This document shows positions 9,065 to 16,529 of a stretch of 64,000 nt of DNA, piece after piece. How positions within the stretch are numbered: the first letter of the stretch is position 1; every line of letters begins with the position of its first letter. The translations under genes and the position numbers were made by a program. This DNA comes from Zetaproteobacteria bacterium CG1_02_55_237. GTDB lineage: Bacteria > Pseudomonadota > Zetaproteobacteria > Mariprofundales > Mariprofundaceae. Under the pieces are notes generated by a model, which was not told the DNA's origin, did not search any database, and saw only the letters and a list, made by a program, of their open reading frames with translations. The DNA lies in the NCBI GenBank assembly GCA_001871195.1, contig MNXA01000049.1, forward strand, positions 1 to 64,000, written 5' to 3'.

Positions 9065-9664
9065 TTATCGTCGCATATGGATGGTGAAATCATTTTTCAG
9101 ATAGGCGTCGTGCAGGGTGGCGTCCGGACACAGGCCACGGCACCAGGCCAGCATCTCCTCCGGCTGATGACTTTGCAGATCGTGCGCATTGAGATGCCGT
9201 GCATCAAGCAGATTAAAAGCCACCCCCTTGCGGCATAGCGCGAACATGCGCTTAATCACCCTGCGGGCATATTTACCCTTATCACCCAACTGTTCGTTCA
9301 GGGCGCCGGAAAGAATCACCCAGTCGAAGCTTTGCTCCGCGAAATCCATGTCGAACAGATCGCCACATAAAAATTCGGCGTCGGGATGTCGCTTTTCCGC
9401 CTCAGCCAACAAGTCCGGCGAAAGATCGATACCGGTGTATTTCAATTCCCCGCCCTGCCGCTCGAACCACCTTTTGAAATCCCCGAAACCGCAACCCACA
9501 TCCAGCAGCGCATCACCGCTTTTGATGCCGATGCCGGCCAGCACCTCAAAGCGAAGCTCCTGAATCTCCCGCGAACTCCAGTACAGGGCATTGGGATGGT
9601 AGCCATGCCTTAGCAGGCTATCCCGATGCCGATCCACAATCCGCTTGCGCTGCTCTTTTTTCAC
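9065..9664 (-). CDS. SAM-dependent class I methyltransferase, paralogue 2
   Basis: A 199-residue paralogue of the 7888-8502 product. Motif I is LLDVGCGFGDFKRW (about residues 52-65), the acidic strand is YTGIDLSPDLL, and the active-site region is FDWVILSGALNEQL. The start codon appears to be GTG (GTGAAAAAAGAG). The pair probably arose by local duplication, with the deaminase gene now between them on the opposite strand. Only 16 bases separate it from the deaminase stop. The substrate is unknown. Confidence 0.82.
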   Translation of the reverse strand: MKKEQRKRIVDRHRDSLLRHGYHPNALYWSSREIQELRFEVLAGIGIKSGDALLDVGCGFGDFKRWFERQGGELKYTGIDLSPDLLAEAEKRHPDAEFLCGDLFDMDFAEQSFDWVILSGALNEQLGDKGKYARRVIKRMFALCRKGVAFNLLDARHLNAHDLQSHQPEEMLAWCRGLCPDATLHDAYLKNDFTIHMRR

Positions 9665-9720
9665 AATGAGAAATTACCACGAAAGCATCATGAAAAGCCA
9701 ACCGTAAACACGACTCTAGC

Positions 9721-10161
9721 TTAAGCCACCTTTCGCAAACCCACTCCGAAATACCCAAGGACTGCGCCCATGGGGATGGTGAACCAGCCCATGGCAACCA
9801 GACTCATACCTCCGAGAAACAGGCCACCGAAAGCATTGGTTTGCAGCGAGTTGGGAGCCGCATTCCAGTTTTCCAACAGTGCATAGCCATTGAAGAAAAA
9901 CAACACGCTGGCAAGAAAGTGACCGACAACTGCGGCCAAGGCACCTGCCAGAATGCCGCGTAGCCGGGAGGCTTGCTGGCGTCGTGCCACCAGCCACCAC
10001 CAGGCATTGTAACCCGAAACAAATCCTGCGATGCAGGAGGAAACGAGTAGCAGGACGGCCCCGGGGTCGTGCTTACCAATGGTCACCGTCCATGCAGCCA
10101 ACAGGCCAGCCAATGAGCAGGCAGCACCCATATTCAGGGATTCCATGATGGAGCGTGGCAT
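9721..10161 (-). CDS. Small membrane protein of unknown function
   Basis: A 146-residue protein with four predicted membrane segments, at about residues 12-28, 33-54, 72-92 and 108-140. I recognise no family. Gly-, Ala- and Trp-rich helices and a short basic loop (RRQQASRLRG, about 65-74) suggest an inner-membrane protein with cytoplasmic positive charges. A second possible start at 10146 would shorten it by five residues; neither has a clear ribosome binding site. The gene stands alone between the methyltransferase and a secreted NTF2-like protein. Confidence 0.6.
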   Translation of the reverse strand: MPRSIMESLNMGAACSLAGLLAAWTVTIGKHDPGAVLLLVSSCIAGFVSGYNAWWWLVARRQQASRLRGILAGALAAVVGHFLASVLFFFNGYALLENWNAAPNSLQTNAFGGLFLGGMSLVAMGWFTIPMGAVLGYFGVGLRKVA

Positions 10162-10240
10162 GGTGAATTATTGCCCGCTTATCGCTTTATCGGCAAGCGA
10201 CAGAGGAAACCTGTACCTTTTGCATCCGGAAACATCCGCC

Positions 10241-10687
10241 CTACTTCAGTACCTTGAAGTTACCATGCACGATCCACTGCCATCCACTGTCCGTTTCCAG
10301 AAAAACACTGATCCTTGGGCTCGGCTTGGTTGACAGTCGCTCACCATCAATCGTTTCCGCGACGGAAACAAAATAAGTCGCAATAATTACGGGGCCGGTC
10401 TGCGTAACTGTAAAATCACTCAGCGTATAATCCCCCAAGCGCAGCCCCTCAATGAGTTTGATCTCCTGCGCACGCGTTCGGGGACCGTCCTGATGCATGG
10501 ACTGGAAACCCTGAGCAGTATATTTTTCAATGGCCGCAACATTCCCGGACTTCATATCAGACCAGACCTGCTGAACAAGCTTTTCGCCCTGTGCAAGGGT
10601 CGCCGCCGAATCCGATTCGGCCAGGGCAAGTGGGGCAAAACCCACCAGGGAAAAAACAAGAACAAGCACTATTTGCATGATTTTCAT
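10241..10687 (-). CDS. Exported SnoaL/NTF2-like (DUF4440-type) protein
   Basis: A 148-residue protein with a signal peptide (MKIMQIVLVLVFSLVGF, cleavage after APLALA near residue 23). The mature ~125 residues have the layout of an NTF2-like cone: an N-terminal helix (ATLAQGEKLVQQVWSDMKSG), the Ala-x-Glu-rich stretch NVAAIEKYTAQGFQS, and four strands ending with WQWIVHGNFK. Such proteins often bind small ligands; the role is unknown. The start at 10687 is favoured by GGAGG upstream and by the signal peptide; the longer frame to 10738 is unlikely. Confidence 0.72.
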   Translation of the reverse strand: MKIMQIVLVLVFSLVGFAPLALAESDSAATLAQGEKLVQQVWSDMKSGNVAAIEKYTAQGFQSMHQDGPRTRAQEIKLIEGLRLGDYTLSDFTVTQTGPVIIATYFVSVAETIDGERLSTKPSPRISVFLETDSGWQWIVHGNFKVLK

Positions 10688-10844
10688 AGCAAACCTCCAG
10701 GCTGCAGATAGCAAACCTATAATCATGTTATATACCATGATTGCTTTGCCCGCTCAGAAGCATCGCGTGCTTGATCACCCCCTGACACACAAGTTTCCAT
10801 TCTTTCCCTTTTACTAATCGGGACACCTTGCTTAGGCTCGATTG

Positions 10845-11105
10845 ATGAGCCAGAACCAACCCAACAACCCGCTGCACGGGGTTACCCTTGAGAAGATCGT
10901 GACCGAGCTGGTGGAGCATTACGGCTGGGGCGAACTTGGCATCTATGTGCGCATCAAATGCTTCAATACCAATCCGTCGGTGAAATCCAGCCTGACCTTC
11001 CTGCGTAAAAATGAATGGGCGAGAACCAAGGTGGAAAACCTGTATCTCGACATGCTGCATGAAAAGGCACGCGACAAGAGTTCGCCCTGGCCGGGCCGGC
11101 GTTAG
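10845..11105 (+). CDS. VF530 family (DUF2132) DNA-binding-like protein
   Basis: An 86-residue protein matching the VF530/DUF2132 family: [20 protein letters not shown], then IRIKCF-type [20 protein letters not shown] and a final ENLYL helix. The family is small, helical and basic, and has been proposed to bind DNA; the function is unproven. It lies 29 bases upstream of the MetB-like gene on the same strand and may be cotranscribed with it. Confidence 0.85.
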   Translation: MSQNQPNNPLHGVTLEKIVTELVEHYGWGELGIYVRIKCFNTNPSVKSSLTFLRKNEWARTKVENLYLDMLHEKARDKSSPWPGRR

Positions 11106-11134
11106 CCTAGCCCATGAAGGAGGCAGACAAGCCC

Positions 11135-12262
11135 ATGCATAATCAAACCCTTTGCGTTCACAGCGGCACATACCACGATGAACAGACAGGCGGCGTGAAC
11201 ACGCCGATTTTCACCTCTTCCTCATTCGGATATCTGGACCGCGATGACATCGCCTATCCCCGTTACTTCAACACACCCAACCAGCAGGCCGTGGTGCGCA
11301 AGCTGTGCAGTCTGGAGGGGGCTGAGGATGGAGTGCTGCTCAGTTCGGGCATGGCTGCCATCAGCAGCAGTGTGCTGGCCTTTGCCGGAGCCGGTGATCA
11401 TGTTGTGCTTCTCTCCGAGTTGTACGGCGGCACGCACGGCTTTGCCACGGACATGTTCGAGCATCTGGGCATCAGCTACACCTTCGTCGCCACCAGCGCC
11501 GGGGCGGTAGCCGAAGCGGTCACACCGGCCACAAAGGTCATTCTCATCGAGTCACCGACCAATCCCCTGCTGGGCATCATCGATATCGCGCGCGTGGCAC
11601 AGATTGGCCGGGAACACGACATCGTGACCATCATCGACAACACCTTCGCCACACCGTTGAACCAGCAGCCACTGGCGCTCGGCATTGATGTGGTCGTGCA
11701 TAGCGGCACCAAATATCTTGGCGGACACAGCGACCTGTGCTGTGGTGTGGCCCTTACCTCATCCCTGAGAGCAGAAAGCATTCGCAACGTCGCTCGCAGT
11801 CTTGGGGGAAGCCTGAACGCCAGCTCCTGCTACCTGCTCGAACGCAGCCTGAAAACATTATCCGTGCGAGTCGAACGGCAAACACAGAACGCCGCCCGCA
11901 TTGCCGGCTGGCTTGCGAAGCTTGATGCAATCCGCAAGGTCAATTATCCCGGTTTGTCCGATTCTCCGGGGCACGCGGTTGCGCAAACCCAAATGAAAGG
12001 ATTTGGCGCCATGCTGTCCTTCGAGCTTGCTGACAACATCCCGCCGGATACATTTCTGCGCCGTCTGAACCTGATCAGCCCTGCGGTCAGCCTGGGTGGT
12101 GTGGAAACCCTGATCTGTTCACCGGCCGAGACCTCGCATGCCGGACTCCCTGCGGAAGAACGGTGCAGAATCGGCATCTCCGATTCGCTCCTGAGGCTTT
12201 CGGTTGGCATCGAAAACGCGGATGACCTGATCGCGGACATCGAGCAAGCCTTACAGGGCTAA
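11135..12262 (+). CDS. PLP-dependent trans-sulfuration enzyme (cystathionine gamma-synthase/lyase family)
   Basis: A 375-residue cytoplasmic enzyme of the Cys/Met metabolism PLP family. The PLP lysine is Lys193 in VVHSGTKYLGGHSD. Asp168 (IIDNTFATP) contacts the pyridine ring, and SSGMAAISS (70-78) binds the phosphate. The C-terminal SLGGVETLICSPAETSH is typical of MetB, MetC and gamma-lyases. Sequence alone does not separate cystathionine gamma-synthase from cystathionine or methionine gamma-lyase, so no symbol is given. AGGAGG at 11118-11123 serves the ATG at 11135; the ATG at 11114 overlaps that site and is less likely. Confidence 0.9.
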   Translation: MHNQTLCVHSGTYHDEQTGGVNTPIFTSSSFGYLDRDDIAYPRYFNTPNQQAVVRKLCSLEGAEDGVLLSSGMAAISSSVLAFAGAGDHVVLLSELYGGTHGFATDMFEHLGISYTFVATSAGAVAEAVTPATKVILIESPTNPLLGIIDIARVAQIGREHDIVTIIDNTFATPLNQQPLALGIDVVVHSGTKYLGGHSDLCCGVALTSSLRAESIRNVARSLGGSLNASSCYLLERSLKTLSVRVERQTQNAARIAGWLAKLDAIRKVNYPGLSDSPGHAVAQTQMKGFGAMLSFELADNIPPDTFLRRLNLISPAVSLGGVETLICSPAETSHAGLPAEERCRIGISDSLLRLSVGIENADDLIADIEQALQG

Positions 12263-12277
12263 TAGCAGTCACAAACA

Positions 12278-12345
12278 CATCGGCCTTGGCATCGAGGTTG
12301 ATTCAGCAGGTGAGCATGCCGTCCCGATCGAGCTCGTTAACCGCC
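12278..12345 (-). pseudogene. Decayed fragment of a third cbbO
   Basis: Read on the minus strand, this stretch encodes AVNELDRDGMLTC, a stop, then INLDAKADV. It aligns with AVNELDREGIYSYCINLDPKADEY near the C-terminus of CbbO at 31828-34089 (and with the copy at 20675-22948). About 50 of 66 bases match the second copy. Only this scrap remains. It lies directly before the truncated kaiC and is evidence that a cbbO-kaiC segment was once duplicated here. Confidence 0.8.
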
Positions 12346-12361
12346 TGTGATCAGGCTGTGC

Positions 12362-12602
12362 ATTGCCCCGATGGATACGCAATATATACATTGTCATTAG
12401 CTTAAAATTGACAATGGGTCTAAGCTGGTCATAATACCACTCTTCTGTGGGGGGTATGATGGTAAAATCGAAGAAAAATTCTCAAACAAGCCTGCCCGCA
12501 GGGCTGGAAAAATGCCCCACCGGTATCCCCGGCATAGATCAGCTTCCGCGCGGTGGACTGCCGCGCGGACGGCCAACCCTGCTGTGCGGTAGCGCCGGCA
12601 CC
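12362..12602. repeat. Diverged direct repeat of the kaiC promoter and 5' end, copy A
   Basis: This stretch matches 26756-26998 almost base for base through the promoter, leader and first ~45 kaiC codons. The copies differ by scattered substitutions and by a G-run of 6 here against 9 there. The repeat pair encloses 14.4 kb. Confidence 0.9.
12389..12435 (+). promoter_or_regulatory. Promoter with inverted-repeat operator over the -35 box (kaiC-type, copy A)
   Basis: The inverted repeat CATTGTCA-N12-TGACAATG spans 12389-12416. Its right arm overlaps a consensus -35 TTGACA (12408-12413). A -10 CATAAT lies 16 bases further (12430-12435). The same arms, spacing and promoter occur at 26783-26829. 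This layout suggests a dimeric repressor. In this copy the promoter would drive the kaiC remnant and then the sensor gene at 12636. Confidence 0.72.
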
Positions 12603-12635
12603 AGCCTGACCCGCCATGGAACGTGGAGGAAGTAG
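12456..12635 (+). pseudogene. Truncated kaiC remnant (59 codons)
   Basis: The product starts MMVKSKKNSQTSLPAG and continues PTGIPGIDQ and GGLPRGRPTLLCGSAGT. It parallels the intact KaiC at 26853 up to the first Walker A loop, where GGTGCGKT is replaced by GSAGTS and the frame runs out after 13 unrelated residues. The P-loop lysine is missing, so it cannot bind ATP as KaiC does. Its stop codon directly abuts the GTG start of the CHASE sensor gene. The last codons hold GGAGGA, which serves as the sensor's ribosome binding site, so translation of the remnant may feed the sensor. Confidence 0.88.
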
Positions 12636-15600
12636 GTGTTGAGCAAGAAGCGCACTGAACCGTCTGCAGCAGGCTCAGGCTATCCATATTTGAACAGGCT
12701 GCTTCCGTGGCTGGTGCTGGCGGTCGGACTTGGTCTGGTTTACTTTTTACAGCAAGCGGCCTTTCATGCCGAACGTCGGATCCAGCAGCAGAATTTCGAT
12801 GTGGGCACACGCGAAATCGTGCTGAACATCAAGCAGCGCATGGAAACTTATGAACAAGTTCTGGATGGTACAAAAGGCCTGTTTGTCTCGTCCGAAAGGG
12901 TTGAGCGAGATGAATTCCATGCGTATGCCAACAACCTGCTGTTAGAGGAACATCACCCGGGCATTAAAGGCATCGGTTATTCGCTGATCGTCCCGCCGCA
13001 CGAAAAATCCAGCCATATCGAAGCCATCCGCAAGGAGGGCTTTCCCACATACAACCTATTCCCGGAAGGCAGGCGCGAGCTTTATACCGCCATCATCTAT
13101 CTTGAGCCGTTTGATCTGCGCAACCGGCGTGCCTTCGGCTATGACATGTATTCGGAGCCGGTGCGTCGTGCGGCCATGCAGCGGGCGCGCGATTCGGATG
13201 CAGCGGCCTTGTCCGGCAAGATCACACTGCTACAGGAAATGGATGAGGACGTGCAGGCTGGCGTTCTCATGTATCTGCCGCTGTACCGCAACGGCTTTCC
13301 ACATCAAAGCCTAGCCGAGCGCCGCGCCAACATCATCGGCTGGGTTTATTCGGCGTTTCGCATGAATGATCTGATGCAAGGCTTACTCGGCAAGCGTCTC
13401 CACGATATAGACTTTGAGATATTCGATGGTAAAAGCGCGTCGCCAGAAACGATGATGTACGACAACGATTTACTTGTTCTTGCTCCTCACGATCACGACA
13501 CAGCCTTATATCACGCGACCGACACCGTCGAAATCGCCGGCCATGTTTGGACCATCCAGCACCATTCGCTGCCGGATTTTGATGCAAATATCGATACCGG
13601 GCAAGTCACAGCAATTCGTGTGGTCGGCGTGTTAATGAGTGCGCTGCTGTCACTCTTGGTTTGGCTGCTGGTCGGCGGCCGGATGCGCGCGCTCAATCTG
13701 GCACAGGGCATGACTCACGAATTGCGCGACAGCGAAGCTTTGCTCAAGCGTAGCCATGCTCTGCATGAGGAGGCGCAGCAGATCACCCACCTCGGCCACT
13801 GGGAGCTTAATCTGATCGACAACAAGCTGACTTGGTCGGATGAAAACTATCGGGTATTCGGGGTAGAGCCAGGCACGGCGAACACCTATGAAACCTTCAT
13901 GCAGACCATACACCCGGATGACCGTGCGTATGTGGACAGGGAATACACGGGTTCGGTGAAGAACAGGACAACGTATAATATCGAACACCGCCTGCTGATG
14001 AAAGACGGCTCCATCAAGTGGGTCAACGAACGAGGCAAGACCTTTTACGATGAGGATGGCAAGCCCTTGCGCTCCATCGGCACAACCATGGATATCACCG
14101 AGCGCAAGCAAGCCGAAGCAGTCCTGCAACAGGAGAAGGATTTTTCCGACCGCCTTGTCGAGGCTGCACCGGCTATTATTGTAATCCTCGACAAGAAGGG
14201 AAAGATTTTGCGCTTCAACCCTTTCATGGAAAAGCTCACGGGCTATTCGCTGAATGAGGTGAAGGGAAAGGATTGGTTCTCTACCTTCCTTCCCGGAACG
14301 GATAGGAAGAAGACCAAAGCTGTGTTGCTGAAGACCATCGGAGATAGCCCTACGGCAGGCCACGTCAATGCCATCGTCACCAAGGGTGGCAAGCAGCGCT
14401 TGATTGAGTGGTATGACCGTACCCTGCTGGATAGTAATGGCGACGTGATGGCCCTGATTGCGATTGGCGTGGAAGTAACCGAACGGGTAAACATTGAGGA
14501 GGCTGTTCGTGCGTCGCGCGATCTGCTGCGCTCGGTGCTGGAAAATATCCCTGTCCGTGTTTTCTGGAAGGATTTGGAGCTGCGCTATCTCGGCTGCAAC
14601 ACGGTCTTTGCCCGGGATGCCGGCATGAAGTCTCCGAAAGAGCTCTACGGTAAGGATGATTACCAGATGGGCTGGAAGGATCAGGCCGAGTTGTACCGCG
14701 CCAAGGACAAGGCCGTGATGGAGTCAGGCAAAGCGAAAATCGGCTTTGAGGAACCGCAGACCACGCCGGATGGCAAAACCATCTGGCTGCGCACCTCCAA
14801 GGTGCCGTTACGCTTGGCGTCGGGAGAGGTCAGTGGCTTGCTGGGCATCTACGAGGACATCACCGTCGAGAAACGGGCACAGGACGTGCTTCATCATCTC
14901 AACCGGGCGTTGAAAACCCTGAGTACCGTCAATCGCACCCTGGTACATGCGACCAATGAACAAGGATTATGGCAGGGGGTATGCCGGACGGCTGTCGAGG
15001 ATGGTGGCTACCAGCTCGCCTGGGTCGGCTATGCGCAGCAGGACGAGGCTAAGAGCGTCAAGATGATGGCTTCACATGCGGTGCGGCCGGGCTATGCCGA
15101 GAACATCCATGTCAGCTGGGATGATGTGCCGGCAGGACGCGGCCCGACCGGCACAGCAATACGCAGCGGTAAAACGCAATACGTCCAGAACATCGCGGAT
15201 AATCCGGACATGCAGCCATGGCGGGAAAAAGCGCTCTCCTATGGCTACCAAGCCAGCATTGCGCTGCCCCTGATGGAGAATGGCAAACCCTTCGGAGCCC
15301 TGACCATCTATGCTACGGAATCGCATGCCTTCAATATGGACGAGATCGCGCTGCTCGAAGAGATGGCCAGCGATCTCAGCTATGGCATCCACATGCAGCA
15401 TATCGGCATCGAACGCGACCAGTCCCGTGCCGAGCAACAGCTGACCCTTGAGAAACTGACTACCAGTTTGGAAGAGACCGTGCAGGCGATTGCCACCACC
15501 GTGGAAAAGCGCGACCCCTATACGGCCGGACACCAACGGCGCGTGGCCAATCTGGCGGCTGCCATAGCGCAAGAGATGGGCTTACCGGACGAGCAGGTCA

Positions 15601-16064
15601 AAGGCATCCGTCTTGCCGGCATCATTCACGACCTCGGCAAGATCAACATTCCGGCGGAAATCCTTTCCAAACCCGGCAAGCTTAACGAAATCGAGTACCT
15701 ACTCATGCAGTCGCACCCGCAATCGGGATACGACATTCTCAAGGGAGTAAGCTTTCCCTGGCCGATCGCCGATATCATCCTGCAGCACCACGAAAGGCAA
15801 GATGGCTCGGGCTACCCGCAGGGGCTCAAGGATGAGCAGATTCTGCTCGAAGCAAAAATCATGGCCGTGGCCGATGTGGTGGAAGCGATGTCCTCGCACC
15901 GCCCATATCGCGCGGGACTGGGCCTTGAAATGGCAATAGAGGAGATCGAACGCAATCGCGGCAAACTCTATGAGCCAAAGGCCGTGGACGCCTGCCTCAA
16001 GCTTTTCCGCGAACGGGATTACAAGCTGCCTCATCACGAGGATGACGCATCGGAAAAGCGCTGA
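12636..16064 (+). CDS. CHASE-PAS-PAS-PAS-GAF-HD-GYP sensor, probable c-di-GMP phosphodiesterase
   Basis: A 1142-residue inner-membrane sensor. TM1 is at about residues 17-37, a periplasmic CHASE domain at about 70-290, and TM2 at about 325-348. Three PAS domains follow (about 385-490, 500-620, 630-755; the first ends MDITERKQAE), then GAF (about 770-930) and HD-GYP (about 940-1120). The metal-binding His998-Asp999 lie in IIHDLGK and the GYP is at 1059-1061, so the phosphodiesterase is predicted active on c-di-GMP. The GTG start has GGAGGA five bases upstream. From GAF onward it is a close paralogue of the gene at 28903-31757. The input half is different there (four soluble PAS domains, no CHASE). 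The gene took over a kaiC-type promoter. Confidence 0.92.
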   Translation: MLSKKRTEPSAAGSGYPYLNRLLPWLVLAVGLGLVYFLQQAAFHAERRIQQQNFDVGTREIVLNIKQRMETYEQVLDGTKGLFVSSERVERDEFHAYANNLLLEEHHPGIKGIGYSLIVPPHEKSSHIEAIRKEGFPTYNLFPEGRRELYTAIIYLEPFDLRNRRAFGYDMYSEPVRRAAMQRARDSDAAALSGKITLLQEMDEDVQAGVLMYLPLYRNGFPHQSLAERRANIIGWVYSAFRMNDLMQGLLGKRLHDIDFEIFDGKSASPETMMYDNDLLVLAPHDHDTALYHATDTVEIAGHVWTIQHHSLPDFDANIDTGQVTAIRVVGVLMSALLSLLVWLLVGGRMRALNLAQGMTHELRDSEALLKRSHALHEEAQQITHLGHWELNLIDNKLTWSDENYRVFGVEPGTANTYETFMQTIHPDDRAYVDREYTGSVKNRTTYNIEHRLLMKDGSIKWVNERGKTFYDEDGKPLRSIGTTMDITERKQAEAVLQQEKDFSDRLVEAAPAIIVILDKKGKILRFNPFMEKLTGYSLNEVKGKDWFSTFLPGTDRKKTKAVLLKTIGDSPTAGHVNAIVTKGGKQRLIEWYDRTLLDSNGDVMALIAIGVEVTERVNIEEAVRASRDLLRSVLENIPVRVFWKDLELRYLGCNTVFARDAGMKSPKELYGKDDYQMGWKDQAELYRAKDKAVMESGKAKIGFEEPQTTPDGKTIWLRTSKVPLRLASGEVSGLLGIYEDITVEKRAQDVLHHLNRALKTLSTVNRTLVHATNEQGLWQGVCRTAVEDGGYQLAWVGYAQQDEAKSVKMMASHAVRPGYAENIHVSWDDVPAGRGPTGTAIRSGKTQYVQNIADNPDMQPWREKALSYGYQASIALPLMENGKPFGALTIYATESHAFNMDEIALLEEMASDLSYGIHMQHIGIERDQSRAEQQLTLEKLTTSLEETVQAIATTVEKRDPYTAGHQRRVANLAAAIAQEMGLPDEQVKGIRLAGIIHDLGKINIPAEILSKPGKLNEIEYLLMQSHPQSGYDILKGVSFPWPIADIILQHHERQDGSGYPQGLKDEQILLEAKIMAVADVVEAMSSHRPYRAGLGLEMAIEEIERNRGKLYEPKAVDACLKLFRERDYKLPHHEDDASEKR

Positions 16065-16529
16065 ATCGCTCCTGATTCATGTAGAGCCCTTTAAAGCCCA
16101 TTCCCGCCTGCTTTACCTGCAAGCGCTAACCACTTAAACACATGATCCCAAAGGTTGGCATCTCCACCCCGGAAGCAGAATGCCTTAGAGCAAAGCGAGA
16201 ATCCTTCGGCACAAGCTCAGGCAGGACTCAAGAGGCAAGCTTGAGGAACATTGCCCTTATTATGGGCAGGCATGCTGCTTTATTAACCATATATCAGCTG
16301 TAAAATGGTAAAAACGTTGATAAATGGACTCATTTCATGTGGCAACCTAATTGCTTAATTATATTATGCATCTAGCCTGCCCCGGCTGCCGGAAAGGAAA
16401 GTCTGCACGATGTTGACCCTGCCCCGGGTTCGACAGAACAGGCTATTGATGTAGAACGCTTGTGGTACCTGTGATCGCCGATTGATGAAATGAAGCGGCT
16501 ATACGAACCGCAAAAACTGGATGTATTAG
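16065..16529. other. 465-base non-coding stretch before the PEPCK-like gene
   Basis: No gene is recognised. The middle (about 16285-16375) is AT-rich and includes ACCAT-N14-ATGGT around 16287-16310, a candidate promoter/operator zone. The part from about 16376 is GC-rich, with GGAAAGTCTGC and a GGGTTCGACAGAACA run that superficially recall structured RNAs, but no complete RNA fold could be assigned. It is probably the promoter and a long leader of the downstream gene. Confidence 0.4.

Noticed and set aside
16390-16440. GGAAAGTC...ACAGAACA, recalling RNase P RNA, and GGGTTCGA, recalling a tRNA T-arm
   Set aside because: The other conserved helices and the acceptor stem are missing and the spacing is wrong for either RNA.
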